From the NCBI RefSeq assembly GCF_964355755.1, contig NC_092678.1, positions 23,354,365 through 23,418,364 of the forward strand: 64,000 nucleotides of DNA, written 5' to 3'. The notes beneath the pieces are model-generated. The model did not search any database. It was not told the origin of the DNA and worked only from the letters and a program-made list of their open reading frames with translations. The DNA is from Antedon mediterranea. Its lineage: Eukaryota; Echinodermata; Crinoidea; Comatulida; Antedonidae. The stretch's first letter is position 1. The number at the start of each line of letters is the position of its first letter. The position numbers were made by a program, and so were the translations under genes. Below, in pieces: positions 1 through 34,979 of this stretch.

Positions 1-1072
1 TTCTTTTCCGTACAATTCTGTATTACATTTTAAATATATAAAACAAAAACAAGTATGTTTACAAAACAATATTCATAAACGTTATACCATAAATATATAC
101 ATAAATAATTAAAGATATAAATCTGTTAACGCTATTATTAAAAAGTGACATCGACTTGTTTACAAAACAATATTTATAAATGTTATAGCATAAATATATA
201 ATAATGAGTATATGAGTATATATACTTTAATGAGTATGAGTATCTATCTATGGTTTCATGCAACGTATGTTGAATACTTGTAATATTCTTCTTGCTTGTG
301 TTTGCAAACATATGTTCCATAACTAAAAAATATATTGTAGATGGATTAGTATCCTATATATTTAAGCATGGAGGTATAACCTTATTTTAAGCTTATAGTT
401 TACGAATTTTCTTTTTTCTTTTTCTGTTTGTACGTTTGTTGATATGGATGAAATTTCCAAAATAAAAGAAACTGATTGATTGATATACATAAATAATTTA
501 AAATATCTATCTGTTAACGCTATTGTTAAAAAGTGATATAAACTTTGGGATAAAAAATTATATATAACAGTTGGCAGTTAGCAATAACATAAGTAACCTG
601 CAGACAATGACGTAATTCATAGTGTGTCCTTATTTGGATGCCATTGCTTAAGTGACGTCACAGCCAATACATTTTTAAATGGTGCCAAAGCAGATAAAGA
701 AACACAATTTTTGAATATAATATTGAATGATCAGTGATAGGACATCTTCCCTCAATTCAAATTTGTAGCTCTGTGTCACATGTCAATCAATCAATCAATC
801 AAAGTAACATTTATTTCTCTTGTCTTTCATAGAAAATAAAAATTAACAGTAAAAATTATTAAAATAAGAGGGGCAACATTCCTAAAAAGCAAAGCTTGTA
901 TAAGGCAGCCCATAGAAAATGAAAAAAAAAACAGGACAACACGGGAACCGGAAACAGTAATGAACACTTTTAGATTCAGGGTACCGAAAAGACTAAATAT
1001 CAAAACTACAATGAGTGAAAGGATAATTAAACAAGAGATATCCAAGGTTTTTCTTTACATAATAGAATTTAA
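1..1072. other. AT-rich flank with degenerate repeats
   Basis: No gene is seen. A block of about 100 bp beginning near 52 (TTTACAAAACAATATT, then GTTATA and ATAAATATAT) is repeated from about 157, and its second half recurs at 483-545 (CTGTTAACGCTATT followed by AAAAAGTGA). Positions 780-800 hold a short (TCAA)n run followed by about 160 bp that could be the 3' end of a reversed LINE; that reading is weak. Confidence 0.4.
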
Positions 1073-1143
1073 TTTATTGTTCAACCCTTGGCTTTGTTTT
1101 CTGCGTTGCTTGAAGCGATATCCAGGAACGTTTCGTCATGCTC

Positions 1144-2711
1144 TTATGGGTAGCTTGAAATGTGATCCAGGAAATCTTCTTCCTTGTTGAAACAGTGGTG
1201 ATAATATTTACGGCCTTCAGGGGTACTGAATCTAATGTATGGGCTTTGTGCGACATATTGGTTAGTACTGTTAACGACAAAAACTTGAAGCTTGTAATCC
1301 GCCGACGGTATAAGGCCGTAAAGCTTGCACGGTGAATTCACGTACTTAACTCTTTTTAGGGAATAAGTTGGGTCAGTTCTTTCAGTGTAATATACCTGTG
1401 CAAATAAAACCATCATTAGTATACAAACTGTACAAAAATTACCATTGCGTCAACATTAAACAAAATGAATACATACCCTATAATGTTTTTCCTTTCCTTG
1501 AAGAGATTCGAGCATAACAGGGTCAAAGGTTACCCATGCTGATATTGGTGACACCACGACTTCTACATTTTCTGGAGCACATGGTAGTGGTGGTACTAAA
1601 ACAAATAGATGAATATAATCATAATAATTATGAAGACAGAAATCATTGTCATTAGCATCTAGAATTACACAAAGATTTTTCACTTGTGTAATACACCTTC
1701 AATGCAGAAATTACCTCAGGTCATGGGACCCGGATTCTACATTGTGGTCCTAAAACAGTACTATTGTTACAAATTTGATGCAACTAAGTAGTAAAGAAAG
1801 GTTTGCAGTCCAACATGTGATTCCAAAAGGAATTAAAGTTGAGAATGTCTCAACATTTTGAATGTTATACAATTATCTTCTGGAGTAATGTCACTTTCAC
1901 CAAAATTGGATCGCAAAAAAGATTATTTATCTGAAAAAAATATAATTTAAAGGAAAACTGGTTGAATTCAATAGTTTATTTTGTCTTTTTATAAGTGAAA
2001 TCATTTTTTGTGTTGTCATGTATTGTACATACCTTCCTGGTCATACACAGGAAGACATTTAAAATCAGGAGAAAACTGTGGGCTAAAAAAAAAGGGAAAA
2101 ATACACAGTCAATGTTTGAAATTATGATCTTGTGATTAATAGCAGGGCAAATGTTCCAGTACTAAAAAATTAATTTGGGTGATATTCGCATACTTAATAG
2201 CCCAAGGAAGCAGTAGGTACTGCAACAACAGGATGATAAATTTAATATAATAATGACATTTGTGTATCAGCAAGTGTTGAGTGGAGCCTCACACGTCTAG
2301 ACTAAGTTTTTAGTTTACTTTAAATCTATGTGTTATATAATTGCTTCTTAGGGGAGTCAAGCTAAAATGAGTTACTATAAGTATATTACATGTCATCTGA
2401 TGATACAGCTACAGATTCATCGTAATTTTCCCATTCTGGATTTTGTGTTCCTGTAGTTTGTGTACCTGTGAAATATGTGTTAATTAATTTACTACTGAAC
2501 TACAATGAATTGCAGGGTCCACATTTAATGATAAAAAAAAATCATTGCAATTGTTAAAATTTGGTATAATCCCAATCCCCTCCCCCTCTCCCCTTTATTG
2601 CCTGGCTCTATGGAATTACAAACAGGCCTTCATTATTACTACTACTGTACCTGCTGCCAATGTAAAACACACTGATGCAATTAAAAGTACTAGAACACAC
2701 CATCCATCCAT
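1144..2711 (-). CDS. small secreted fibronectin type III domain protein
   Basis: Five exons on the minus strand: 2651..2711, 2390..2465, 2033..2082, 1477..1595 and 1144..1395, all with GT-AG introns and matching phases, giving 185 codons plus stop. Exon 1 encodes a signal peptide (MDGWCVLVLLIASVCFTLAA). A Thr/Asn/Glu/Asp-rich linker of about 45 residues follows. From about residue 68 to 170 comes one fibronectin III-like domain, with the strand-B Trp in SAWVTF, a VYYTE strand and the YGLIPSADYKLQVFV core. The end is a short charged tail. I see no membrane segment after the signal peptide, so the product is probably secreted. The start is the first ATG after a 5' region with no open frame. AATAAA on this strand at 1073-1078 lies about 65 nt past the stop. 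I do not recognise an orthologue, and the partner or ligand is unknown. Confidence 0.72.
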
Positions 2712-2751
2712 CTTCACTGGACAGATTACCTGACAAAACCACTAAATACTG

Positions 2752-3136
2752 AACAAAAAAAAAATATAATCATTAGTTTATTATTCATGATTAATTCAAT
2801 TATCTCTACAGTACCATGATATTGAAATTGCATTATATACTAATAACTCCATATTCTAATAAATTATTTAAAAACATTATCAGATTATTTAATTTATTAA
2901 TAAGGATACATACATAATGCAACCAAGACAATTAACATAATTATAACATAAATTGTATTATTATTTCTATCATGAATTATTGTATAGTTAATGATAAAAC
3001 AATTAAAACATAGATATAATATCTAATAGAAATAGACACAAAAAATATTAGTTATAACATTTTAATGCACTAATGGTTGTTACATGAGGGGTACCAAAAT
3101 TCTCAGCTCTAAATAAAATTCAAACAATACACAAAG
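2752..3136. other. intergenic, nothing recognised
   Basis: Very AT-rich sequence upstream of the fibronectin-III gene. No exon, RNA or repeat is supported. Confidence 0.5.
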
Positions 3137-3140
3137 TTAA

Positions 3141-3485
3141 AGACGTATTGTCCCCCTGAAAAAATCTTTCATAACATTTTGTTTGTTGAATATGCCATTT
3201 TAATGTCACCTAATAATTATCCACTATGACCACAATTTTGATCGAAAAAAAAATGTATTTACTTAAAACATTTTTTTAATTTTTTTAAAATAGTCAAATT
3301 GGCTGCCAGTCAATGGGTGTTTGGTTGAATTTGACCATTTATTTTGTCATTTTATAAGTGAAAACAATTATTTTTTCTGGTTTTTTTCATCTGAAGTGAT
3401 TACTTTATTAAAACTACAAAATAATCTATTCAAATTCTGATTTTATTAATCTTTACTTTTAATGTTTTTGGGGGACAATACATCT
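3141..3485. mobile_element. MITE-B, TTAA-flanked non-autonomous DNA transposon
   Basis: Terminal inverted repeats read AGACGTATTGTCCCCC on the left and GGGGGACAATACATCT on the right. Each is bounded by TTAA (3137-3140 and 3486-3489), the target duplication expected of piggyBac or Kolobok elements. The 345-bp interior has no open frame. Pieces of its interior recur inside intron 3 of the fibronectin-III gene (about 1955-2010) and at about 59555-59630. Confidence 0.75.
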
Positions 3486-3489
3486 TTAA

Positions 3490-4372
3490 CTTTCTTTCTC
3501 AAATTTTGAGATTGGGATTCCAATTCATTTAAAATACAATTGTTATGTCACTTTTTGTATTTTGTTATACTTGGGATAGGCACTGTTTTACTACAGTAGG
3601 CCTATGAATATTATAATTTATAGTGAATATAACATTTAACATACAGTAATCTTATCTAGCCTCTTAATCTATAAATGGTCTATAACATAAAACAAACTGA
3701 TGATTAAAAAAAAACATAGTTTCAAACAAGATATAATATTGAAATACCTGAAATGTTGTATAACTGAGCGTATTCCTGTAGACACTCGGAATAAAACAAA
3801 TTAATTGATTCAAACCTCCCTGGTATTTTATTGTTGCTTCCAGTTAGGTATTAGGGACAAAAATGGAAGCCGCTATACACGTAATTTATTTTGACAAAAA
3901 TCATACGACAAAAATATAGAGGTCACTATACACATAATTTAATTTGTCAAAAATCCTGCGATTTCATATTATTTGAGGTATTTAACATAAATGCATTTCA
4001 TTGTGTCCAAATATAGCATTTTGATATCCATGTGTCTAATATAAATGAAAATTTTCATTGCTTCCCATTTTTAATCAATTTTTATTAATCACTAAAATGT
4101 GGATTTGGAATGTTTACTATTTCATTTGCATAAATAAAATTACATTGTGTAAAAATTGCCTTTTTTAAACTTTATTTACACATTTCAACTTATATATGGA
4201 ATGTTTACTGAACAAATATTGGGAAAAAAATCATACAGATATCCAATTAGTTATGGATCTTATGAACTTTTTTTTATAACTATGTTGATATAATTGTAAT
4301 TAAATTGGTAGAACAACGTTATATTAATATCATTTATAATTATAACAATACTAATGTATTGACATAGCACTC
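3490..4372. other. intergenic, no gene seen
   Basis: AT-rich spacer between the fibronectin-III gene and the 3' end of IFT122. A 5' untranslated exon of the former could end near 3750 (AG/GTATTTC on the minus strand), but this is only a possibility. Confidence 0.4.
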
Positions 4373-4635
4373 AAGCCTGGTTTCCATTAAAATCGTTTCC
4401 ATTAAAATCGCTACACGCGCAGATGTCGCCGACGCAATCGGGAAGGCTCCCCGATTCATTGCAGTCAAATCGGCAAAGTTCAACCATGTTCAACTTTGCC
4501 GATTTTGTCGGCGATGAATCGTAATACGCGTATCAAAGAATATTTAGCACTCGCGTACTAGATCCCCGATAAATTCTAGCGTTTCCATAGAATCGCTACG
4601 CTCTGTCGTGTAGCGATTTTATGGAAACCAGGCTT
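4373..4635. mobile_element. 263-bp inverted-repeat element
   Basis: The left end AAGCCTGGTTTCCAT is inverted at the right end as ATGGAAACCAGGCTT, and the arms continue imperfectly inward (AAAATCGCTACAC / GTGTAGCGATTTT). The element is GC-richer than its surroundings. It is non-coding, with no clear target duplication, so its superfamily is unassigned. Confidence 0.65.
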
Positions 4636-4988
4636 TAAGAGGCGCCGTTAAGTTGAAAGATGGTCCTGTTAGTCTTAGGTTGCAAAATGGGGCCTGTAAG
4701 CTCATAGCTAAGGTTTTATATATGAGGGTTCTTTTTTTCCTTAAAAGGATAAAAAATCGTCATAATTTAGGCTAGTTAGGATTATTTACTATAACTTTCG
4801 CTGCTAGCCTCTATTCCCCACCCATCCCCTCTCTGGCTACGGACCAGCCTGCAAGAAAGCTGATCAAACTCTCTCTATATAAATACTGTTTAGGACATCA
4901 ATTCAATTCTTGTCAATTATATCAAGGTTTTGTTGATGGAATTTAAATCAATCACATTCTGCACGTCTTCTGCACACACTGATGTGGT

Positions 4989-19116
<14,128 letters not shown>

Positions 19117-19983
19117 TATAACAACTATAACACTCTGGTAACTCGTAAAAAGTGATCTTATAAAACCCTTTTGTCGCCTGTTGATAACTTTACCACCATT
19201 TTATTTTGTATTGATGGTATGTGCATGACCTTTCGATGACCTGGTTTCCGGTTAATAATCCTCATGAATATTAATAATATTTATGAATATGAATGAATTA
19301 TACCATCACGGTCTGCGTTCTTATTGGATAAAAAAATATATTTTCTTTAATCAAACCATATTTTATTCAAATATAATAGGAAAATTGGAGTCTGATACTT
19401 GCATCTTAATCCTGAAATCATGTAGAATTTGTAATATCAAATGAACCATTTATGGAAAAATTCATTGAATTTTATTCATAATTTTGGAGACATAAAAGAC
19501 ACGCAATAGAAACGAATACTGTATAAAGAATTGTTATTTTTTTATTTGCAAATTAATATTTTTTTTAGATCTAAGCTACATCTATTTCTATCACCATATA
19601 TAAGTTTATTTTAAGTTTTAAAGAAGTTGGTTGTTGATAAAAACATATTTGCTCCTGTAAATTACAATGAATTGTGAACAGAAAAAATGACAAATTTAAA
19701 TGACCTTACTAATTTCGATATAAACCCACTAGTCAAAACTTAAGTTTAAAGGTGTGTTTACACCTAAATTAGTATAGTATAGAGACTCAACTGCTTTCAC
19801 AAAAGTGACCAGAGAAACGTAAATAATGACATGCAATACACATGCAAGAACACTATACAGTAAACATTATAAATAATAGTAATCAACATTGACTGATCAT
19901 TACATCATAATCACAATGATAAAAGGCACTACAAAACAACTGGCAAAACAGACATGTGTGTAGAACAGCCAAATGGATTACCT
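19117..19983. other. IFT122 promoter side, no gene seen
   Basis: Intergenic sequence upstream of the IFT122 start. No TATA box is convincing and no good RFX X-box was found. AT-rich beyond 19260. Confidence 0.4.
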
Positions 19984-20129
19984 AAAGCTCTGTCTACACT
20001 ATCAAAAAAGTGTGCTCAAATATGGTAGTGATGCGCCCAAATAATATGGTAGTGGTATGACATCATCATGTCCATATATGGGCACATCACATTTTTGTCA
20101 CATAAAGTTTGATAGTGTAGACAGAGCTT
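19984..20129. mobile_element. MITE-A copy, reverse, complete
   Basis: Both ends are nearly perfect (AAGCTCTGTCTACACTATCA / TGATAGTGTAGACAGAGCTT). It is flanked by TAA on both sides, compatible with a 3-bp target duplication. Confidence 0.88.
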
Positions 20130-20131
20130 AA

Positions 20132-21400
20132 GGCATTACAGAACAGCAAAAAGTGTGGCAGAAAGTGTAACCGATATCTGTGTGTGTCTAACAGCAGATA
20201 CATTCACAAAGCGCTATACAACGAATCATAAAAAGATATAGTAGGGGTTTCTTGAGTGTATAGTACATAAATAGATACAAGATATTTATTTAGTGTTTAA
20301 AATAATTAATGGATTCTGAAATTAACTTACAAATTATAGATTATCTTGTTATAGTTTGAATTCTGTATTAGGAAATTAGACAAGCTTTTATACTAAGCGA
20401 ATGGTTTAGAGGCAGATTAATGATATTGCAGTCAATTACCTCCAACAAAGTATAGAGTGTATGCCATGTCAGATCTAATATAGGCATAATCTACAAACTC
20501 AATACATTTTAGATAAAACATATTACCATAATCGCCATAACTACAAGTGATGCATGGCATAAAATTATTAATATATATGATATAACACTTTAAATTTTGT
20601 GTAATAATTGAGTATCAAATTAATATGTTAATTCTAAGTTAATACGGTACTTGTTTTTTATCCCAAAAATTCTTAGTCCCATTTCTAGTGACAATCTTCT
20701 TATTAAGTGGTCAGTACATCAAGCTATCACAACATGATGTCGTCATTATAGCCCCATAAGAAGTTTGCAGTATCACACTGCATGGGTGAAATTCAAAACC
20801 TTATTAAAGGTATTAAAATACCACTTGGTTTTTATGTCACTAGAAATGGGCATCGTAAAATGCAGTATAAATTCCTGAATAATATGGAATTTACTTCTTT
20901 TTTCTCTCCACTACAGCGTTTTAAATTAAATAGTATAAGTTACATACACATAATAAAACAATTGAAATTATTACAATTTAATTTAGATGTTATCAGTTTT
21001 AAATTCAATTGTTCTGATTACAAACCATGCTTTAAAACTCTATTCATTAGCTCCTGAAATTATATTTTTTAAAAATGAAAAGAGAGAACCTGACAAGAGC
21101 ACAACAAGCATTAGCTTAATACAACGTACGTCTGGGTAGCATTTTCAGTATCTTACATGTTGGACCGAAAACAAACAAGATTTTATCTATAGTTCTGGAT
21201 ATGTTTAATTTGTCAGGTATATTAGTTTCTACATTTATAAATAACATGTAGATTGTCTGTGTTTATATGCATGTGACATATTGTGTATTTCTTGTTAGAG
21301 TCGGTGACAAATTTCCCATACTAGAAATCAGAAGTTACAAACTTGTCCATAACACCTCAGGAAAGTTAGTATGTGAACACAATGTGTCTATTCCGACGTG
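20132..21400. other. intergenic or Rap1 3' untranslated sequence
   Basis: No exon is recognised. A 91-codon plus-strand frame at 20782-21057 has AT-rich, low-complexity composition and no family resemblance. Confidence 0.4.
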
Positions 21401-21404
21401 AAAA

Positions 21405-21515
21405 GCTTGGTTCACACTAGAGACGCAATGCAAAGAAGCAATTTGACCAATCACAAGCGATGCATTATTCAAACATATCAACTCTCTTGTGTTACGTCTC
21501 TAGTGGGAACCAAGC
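21405..21515. mobile_element. 111-bp palindromic MITE
   Basis: The arms GCTTGGTTCACACTAGAGACG and TACGTCTCTAGTGGGAACCAAGC are inverted with few mismatches. Confidence 0.7.
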
Positions 21516-21894
21516 ATTAACTGGGTTACTGAACTAATGAAATCTAGACAAATCTGTTTACTGGTGCAGATATAATTTTACTGCAATTGGTTGTTAGGAT
21601 AGGTACATAATATCAGAAAAATTAATTAATAGTTTTATATTAATTTAAAAAAAACTAAAAATTCCACTACAGTATTTACATAATCGGATATTTAAAAAAT
21701 CATTTTATATTTGATATAATGAGCACATCATAAAACATTTCATTTTTTAAAGATAATTTTGGTAGACACTAAAAACTACTTGTTACTATCAAAGTTTAAA
21801 GCATACACAGTACAGTTTACATGCGACCTACATTATATTAACAATGAAATGGACAACATTCCACGGTTCATTAAATGTGTACATACACAACTAA

Positions 21895-22970
21895 GGCCCT
21901 GTTCAGACCCATGGCGTTAGACCGTTTTAGCGTACAACGTTACTATCAAGGTCACGTTACAAACCGCAGAGAAAAAAACGAGGTGTTCAGACCCATAGCG
22001 TACGATTATCGTTACAACGGAAGTACGTCATCCAAGTTGTTTCTAGTTGCATATTCATGTGCTCTTACCCACGTGTTTTCATCATTATTTCCACTGTATA
22101 CAGGCCTAGATCTCAGCCCTACAATTATGACAAAATTTGCCGTAAATAAAACATACCTCAGCATTTATTTAAGAAAAATATAGTAAAGCCAAATTTCTGT
22201 TTCTATTGTTTTTATTTTGTAGTAAAAAACATTTTCCCCAGGCTCTTGTGTTACGAAAATAAAGCAGGCCTCGTAATGATGAAGAAAAAAATGATTGTGA
22301 TTAGTCTATCCAGTCCAGTCAAAGATTATATATTCTTTGGTCCAGTCGGTTGAAAATAACCCTTAACTTGCTAATAAAAGGGAAACAGCTCCCCTTGTTT
22401 GTTTACTGATTTTTTTAGGAGTTAGGGGGTTTTCAGCATTAAACTTGTCCAGTCTAGTCTGCCTTGTATGAATGAGTGACTTGATGTCCCAGGCTAGTTT
22501 TTAGCTTGAATGAAATGCGTGAATGGCTCTAGGCCTAGCTAGGCCTAAAAGCGGATGGGATCGTAGTCCCTATGTTTAAATACAAGGTGCATGTATTTAT
22601 GTCATTTGTTAGAAAATATAATGGTAATCAGTTGATAATAGTTTGTAGCCTTTGTAACAGTTATATTTGTAGTGTAGTTAGGCCTTATTTATTCTGGCCT
22701 TTTTGTTATTGAAATCCATCTCACACATTGACGATACAAGATGTCAGCCTAGGTCAAACCTTGTTTCGCGTCATAACAGGAAACGTTCTGATTGGATACA
22801 ACGTTGACTTACAGTAGCGTCGTACGCTAAAACGGTACTATCAACCGTTTTCCACTACAACGCTACAACCGTTGTACAACGCGTTGTACGCTAATCCCCA
22901 ACTGTTCAGACACACATTCTTTTAGCGTCGTACGCTAAAACGGTCTAACGCCATGGGTCTGAACAGGGCC
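21895..22970. mobile_element. Harbinger-like 1076-bp non-autonomous element
   Basis: Long inverted ends begin GGCCCTGTTCAGACCCATGG and continue through CGTTAGACCGTTTTAGCGTA. The reverse complement closes the element at 22930-22970. TAA flanks both sides. GGCCCTGTT ends with a TAA/TWA duplication are typical of PIF/Harbinger elements. No transposase is seen. Confidence 0.75.
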
Positions 22971-22972
22971 TA

Positions 22973-23983
22973 AGCTGTATCACTTTAAATAAAGAGAATG
23001 GCTTTATGAATTAGCAGCTGTGTATACAGTCAGGCAATGATATCACCAATGTAATCACATGTAGGCATGTGTTTCCTGGTTTTCAATTGAAATCAAGGAT
23101 AAATAGAAATCTATTTCATCATGGGATATGTGTACAACAAAATCATGCTTCTAGCTACTTATAATTATACACAGTTGCTATTCACAGGCAGCCTTGTGGC
23201 TATACACACAGCTGCTGTGCATATAGCCACATACTTAAATTACACACTGTACACTGAACATTAAGAAAATATGATGGTCTTAATTTACTTTGCTCCATAT
23301 GAGTTTTAAGCAAACAATACAATAAAAAAGACGGTTATAATAACTCAATATTATCTAAACACCCCAAAAACGGATTATTTAAAATTTGGAGGTGGTTTCA
23401 ACGTAATAGAAGACTTTCATTGACATCACTAGCTTGTGGTAAACCAGGTCTCAGCTTAAAGCTGGTTATGCATTCTGAAGAGAGAAAATATAAAAAAGAG
23501 AACATTATAAAGGTGGCGTTACTCATGAGCACTTTATGACCACCTCACAAGTGGAATTTCATCTATTTTAATTACTACTATAAAATACCTTTTTATCAGG
23601 AATCAAAGTATGTTTCTACTCTCACTAACTTTATTTTTTTTAAATGTATTTCTTCTTTATATAGACCTCTTCAAAGACTGTTCTTACCAGAGGGCTCAGT
23701 AAAACAAAACACCAACCATATAATTCTCAACATAAGTTATTTCACAGTGATCTCAATGTGAAGAGCATTCAGTACAATTACATCAGAGTAGGGTAAGTGG
23801 CATGTCTACAGTCCAGTCAAGAGCAGTCGTTCAAATCACTCATGAGCAACCACCCACTTATTGACCAACACAAGTGAGTATTCACACACCACTTTTAACA
23901 AAACCACTAATACAGTAGGTGTTATATAGTTACTTAAGCATATCTACTTACAATGTAAAGACAAAGAGAAGAATAACAATGAT
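22973..23983. other. probable Rap1 3' untranslated region
   Basis: Directly downstream of the Rap1 stop on the minus strand. No open frame. Several TTTATT words (AATAAA on the minus strand), for example near 23630, could be poly(A) signals; the true end is not decidable by eye. Confidence 0.4.
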
Positions 23984-31914
<7,931 letters not shown>

Positions 31915-31934
31915 GTTGATGAAATAATTCTACC

Positions 31935-33132
31935 TATAAAAAAAAATAACAGTGATATAAATAAAGAAACAAGATGAATCAATCAAAACAAATAAATGTC
32001 TGCTACAATAATTTATAGAGGAAATTGTAAGGTAGTGCAGAATTGTTTATGAGGAAGTCCATATTTTATTAATGACAGTATCTCACAGAGAGATCTATGA
32101 TACAAAGATCTTCTATTCTTAAATTATATATGAATACTGTATTTTTTTAGCTACTGTAGTCTATAACAGCTCAGTGTATGCTTAAACCATATAGTTCACT
32201 ACTTCTATGCTTAGACACTGTTCTTGTATTAATATAGTCGTCTTCTGTTGAACAGCAACACACTGTTTGTTTTTTTTACACCACAAAAGTCTACAACCCA
32301 CTTTCAGTATTCTACCATTTCTAATGTATATTTACATTAAGTACAGTCATCATACTCATATCTTACTTTACATTTACTGTACCTCCCACAATATGTTTTA
32401 ATATTTTACTTAATCCTCTTTCTACAAAATAGCTTGTATGTGTAAGTACTCTATAGCACATTTGCATATCCTTGCCATATTAATGTAACTGTACATATGG
32501 AATCACATTTGTGAATGTTTGATTAGTGTTTCATGTGTTGTGCATTATTTTCTCCCAATCGCACCCTAGCTTCGATAAAAATGAACGATGCCACATGGAC
32601 AACAAACATGTACAGTAGACTGCTCTATCCACGGCCGAAATTCCAAGGACCGCATTTTACCTACAGAAGCGCTAGTTTAATTGAACAGAGGTTTACTTTA
32701 GAATAGTAGGTGTGTTAAAAAACAAATATTGAATGTTTGTTTTGAATGAATGTGGATAATATTTTAATTCATTAAAAGTCTCACTTTTCTAAAACAGAAG
32801 TTTTCACTCATGAAAATATTTTTTCCTTTTAGTAAAGTTAGTCATTATTTCTTTATGATAGAAATGTTTTATTTATTAATTTTGGTATAAAAAAAACATT
32901 ACATACAAAAAGCAGCAGAAGCTGAAAGTATTGCATTTACATAAATTCGGTATAAAAAGTACACAAAAACATCAAGACATTAACATAGAAAAACATCAAG
33001 ACATTAACATAGAAAAATATCAAGACATTATAGTAATACAAATTTATACAAAAAACAATCAAACACGAAAAAGTTATACAAAAACAAAGGAAAAATCAAC
33101 CACAGCAAAAAAGTGATTAAAATTCATTAATT
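31935..33132. other. upstream part of Rap1 (5' intron), no exon seen
   Basis: AT-rich. A small threefold repeat of about 22 bp around CATCAAGACATTAACATAG lies at 32960-33030. No further coding exon is supported. Confidence 0.4.
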
Positions 33133-33398
33133 GAGAGTACCTATTGCACACGAGACAAAACAAGTAAAATGAGAGTACCTATTGCACACGAGACAAAACA
33201 AGTAAAATGAGAGTACCTATTGCACACGAGACAAAACAAGTAAAATGAGAGTACCTATTGCACACGAGACAAAACAAGTAAAATGAGAGTACCTATTGCA
33301 CATGAGACAAAACAAGTAAAATGAGAGTACCTATTGCACACGAGACAAAACAAGTAAAATGAGAGTACCTATTGCACACGAGACAAAACAAGTAAAAT
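33133..33398. repeat. 38-bp tandem repeat, seven units
   Basis: Seven units begin GAGAGTACCTATTGCACACG and end ACAAGTAAAAT. Only one base differs among units 1-7 (CACATG for CACACG in unit 5), so the array is recent or homogenised. There are no unique spacers, so it is not CRISPR-like. Confidence 0.93.
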
Positions 33399-34018
33399 TA
33401 GTAAATAAGTCTAATTATTACAGTAGTAGCTACCAAGTAACAATCATACCAAATCACACATTATGCTTGAAAATGAAAAACCACATTCAATGAACATTGT
33501 ACCCTACACCACCACCATTAATAACATTGAAAAAGTTTGAACCAAATAGAAACCACATTGAACATTGCACCTAATGCCACAACATACAGTAACGTATCAT
33601 TACTATGCTGTGTTTACACGCACTAGAGAACATAAACTTCATTCAGTTTTCTAAGCACGGTTAAGGTGAAAGTCCAGTAAAAATTAGTCTAAACCACGAA
33701 AAAATAGAGAATAAAATATAATGCCACTGCCAGCCACTGTGTTGTTATATAACTCTGACGTGGTCTTTCATATAAAATCTGATAGGGGCATACAGGGATT
33801 TGATGTAACAAATGTATTTATGTATTTATAAACATTTTTATTTTATTCAGTTGACAACCAACAGCGATGAAACCGCCACTAACCGGTTGAATCTAAACAT
33901 ACTAAACTATAATAATACATTCAAATAAGCAACAATAACATAAACAAAGATGTGTGTGAATGCAGAGCAAACTAAACAGCTAAAAATGTAACTCCATTTG
34001 TTCATATAGTAACTTTAC

Positions 34019-34672
34019 TTAAGCTCTGTCTACTTAACAAAAAAGCGTAATGTGCCTAAAAATATGGTACTGATATGCCAAAATATGGTAGTGATATGCC
34101 AAAATATGGTAGTGATATGCCCAAATATGGTAGTGATATGCCCAAATATGGTAGTGATATGCCCAAATATGGTAGTGATATGCCCAAATATGGTAGTGAT
34201 ATGCCCAAATATGGTAGTGATATGCCAAAATATGGTAGTGATATGCCAAAATATGGTAGTGATATGCCTAAATATGGTAGTGATATGCCAAAATATGGTA
34301 GTGATATGCCAAAATATGGTAGTGATATGCCAAAATAATAATATGGTAATGATATGCCAAAATATGGTAGTGATATGCCAAAATATGGTAGTGATATGCC
34401 AAAATATGGTAGTGATATGCCAAAATATGGTAGTGATATGCCCAAATATGGTAGTGATATGCCCAAATATGGTAGTGATATGCCAAAATATGGTAGTGAT
34501 ATGCCCAAATATGGTAGTGATATGCCAAAATATGGTAGTGATATGCCAAAATATGGTAGTGATATGCCCAAATATGGTAGTGATATGCCTAAATATGGTA
34601 GTGATATGCCAAAATATGGTAGTGATATGCCTAAATATGGTAGTGATATGCCCAAATATGGTAGTGTAGTAA
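34019..34672. repeat. 21-bp tandem array A4 within a MITE-A shell
   Basis: About 29 copies of a 21-bp unit containing ATATGGTAGTGATATGCC with CAA/AAA/TAA variants. At 34337 one unit carries an extra AAT. The left flank is a MITE-A end (AAGCTCTGTCTAC, then TAATGTGCC). The right terminal repeat is lost after GGTAGTGTAGT. Confidence 0.93.
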
Positions 34673-34979
34673 TGAGTTTCTTTTATATCAATTATTTTTC
34701 ATTCATAATGTATTCTTGATGATTCACAAAACTGTAATTATAAATAGCGGGTGTGGACTATTAAGGTATTCAATTTTACAGACCTACTTTAAAAATGTAT
34801 TGTGAACCCAGAGTGTGTATAGAAATTATTCTAAAAGTCAAATTGAATTGAGAAGGTAAAACAATTAAATTTGTTATACATTATCCATAAAATACTAACA
34901 AATGTACCGGTGGGTTGAAAAACATTTACAATAAATAAATTTCTGTTTAAACCTTTATTATTTTTAACCACCATGGTAT

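Noticed and set aside
20782-21057. A 91-codon plus-strand coding region
   Set aside because: Composition follows the AT-rich background, there is no recognisable motif, and it lies in probable Rap1 3' flank.
33133-33398. CRISPR-like array
   Set aside because: Units are directly adjacent with no unique spacers, and the DNA is animal.
34052-34719. A 205-codon repetitive frame that might look like a structural protein
   Set aside because: Five overlapping frames on both strands are all open here because of the 21-bp repeat; no start context, splice sites or unique sequence support a gene.
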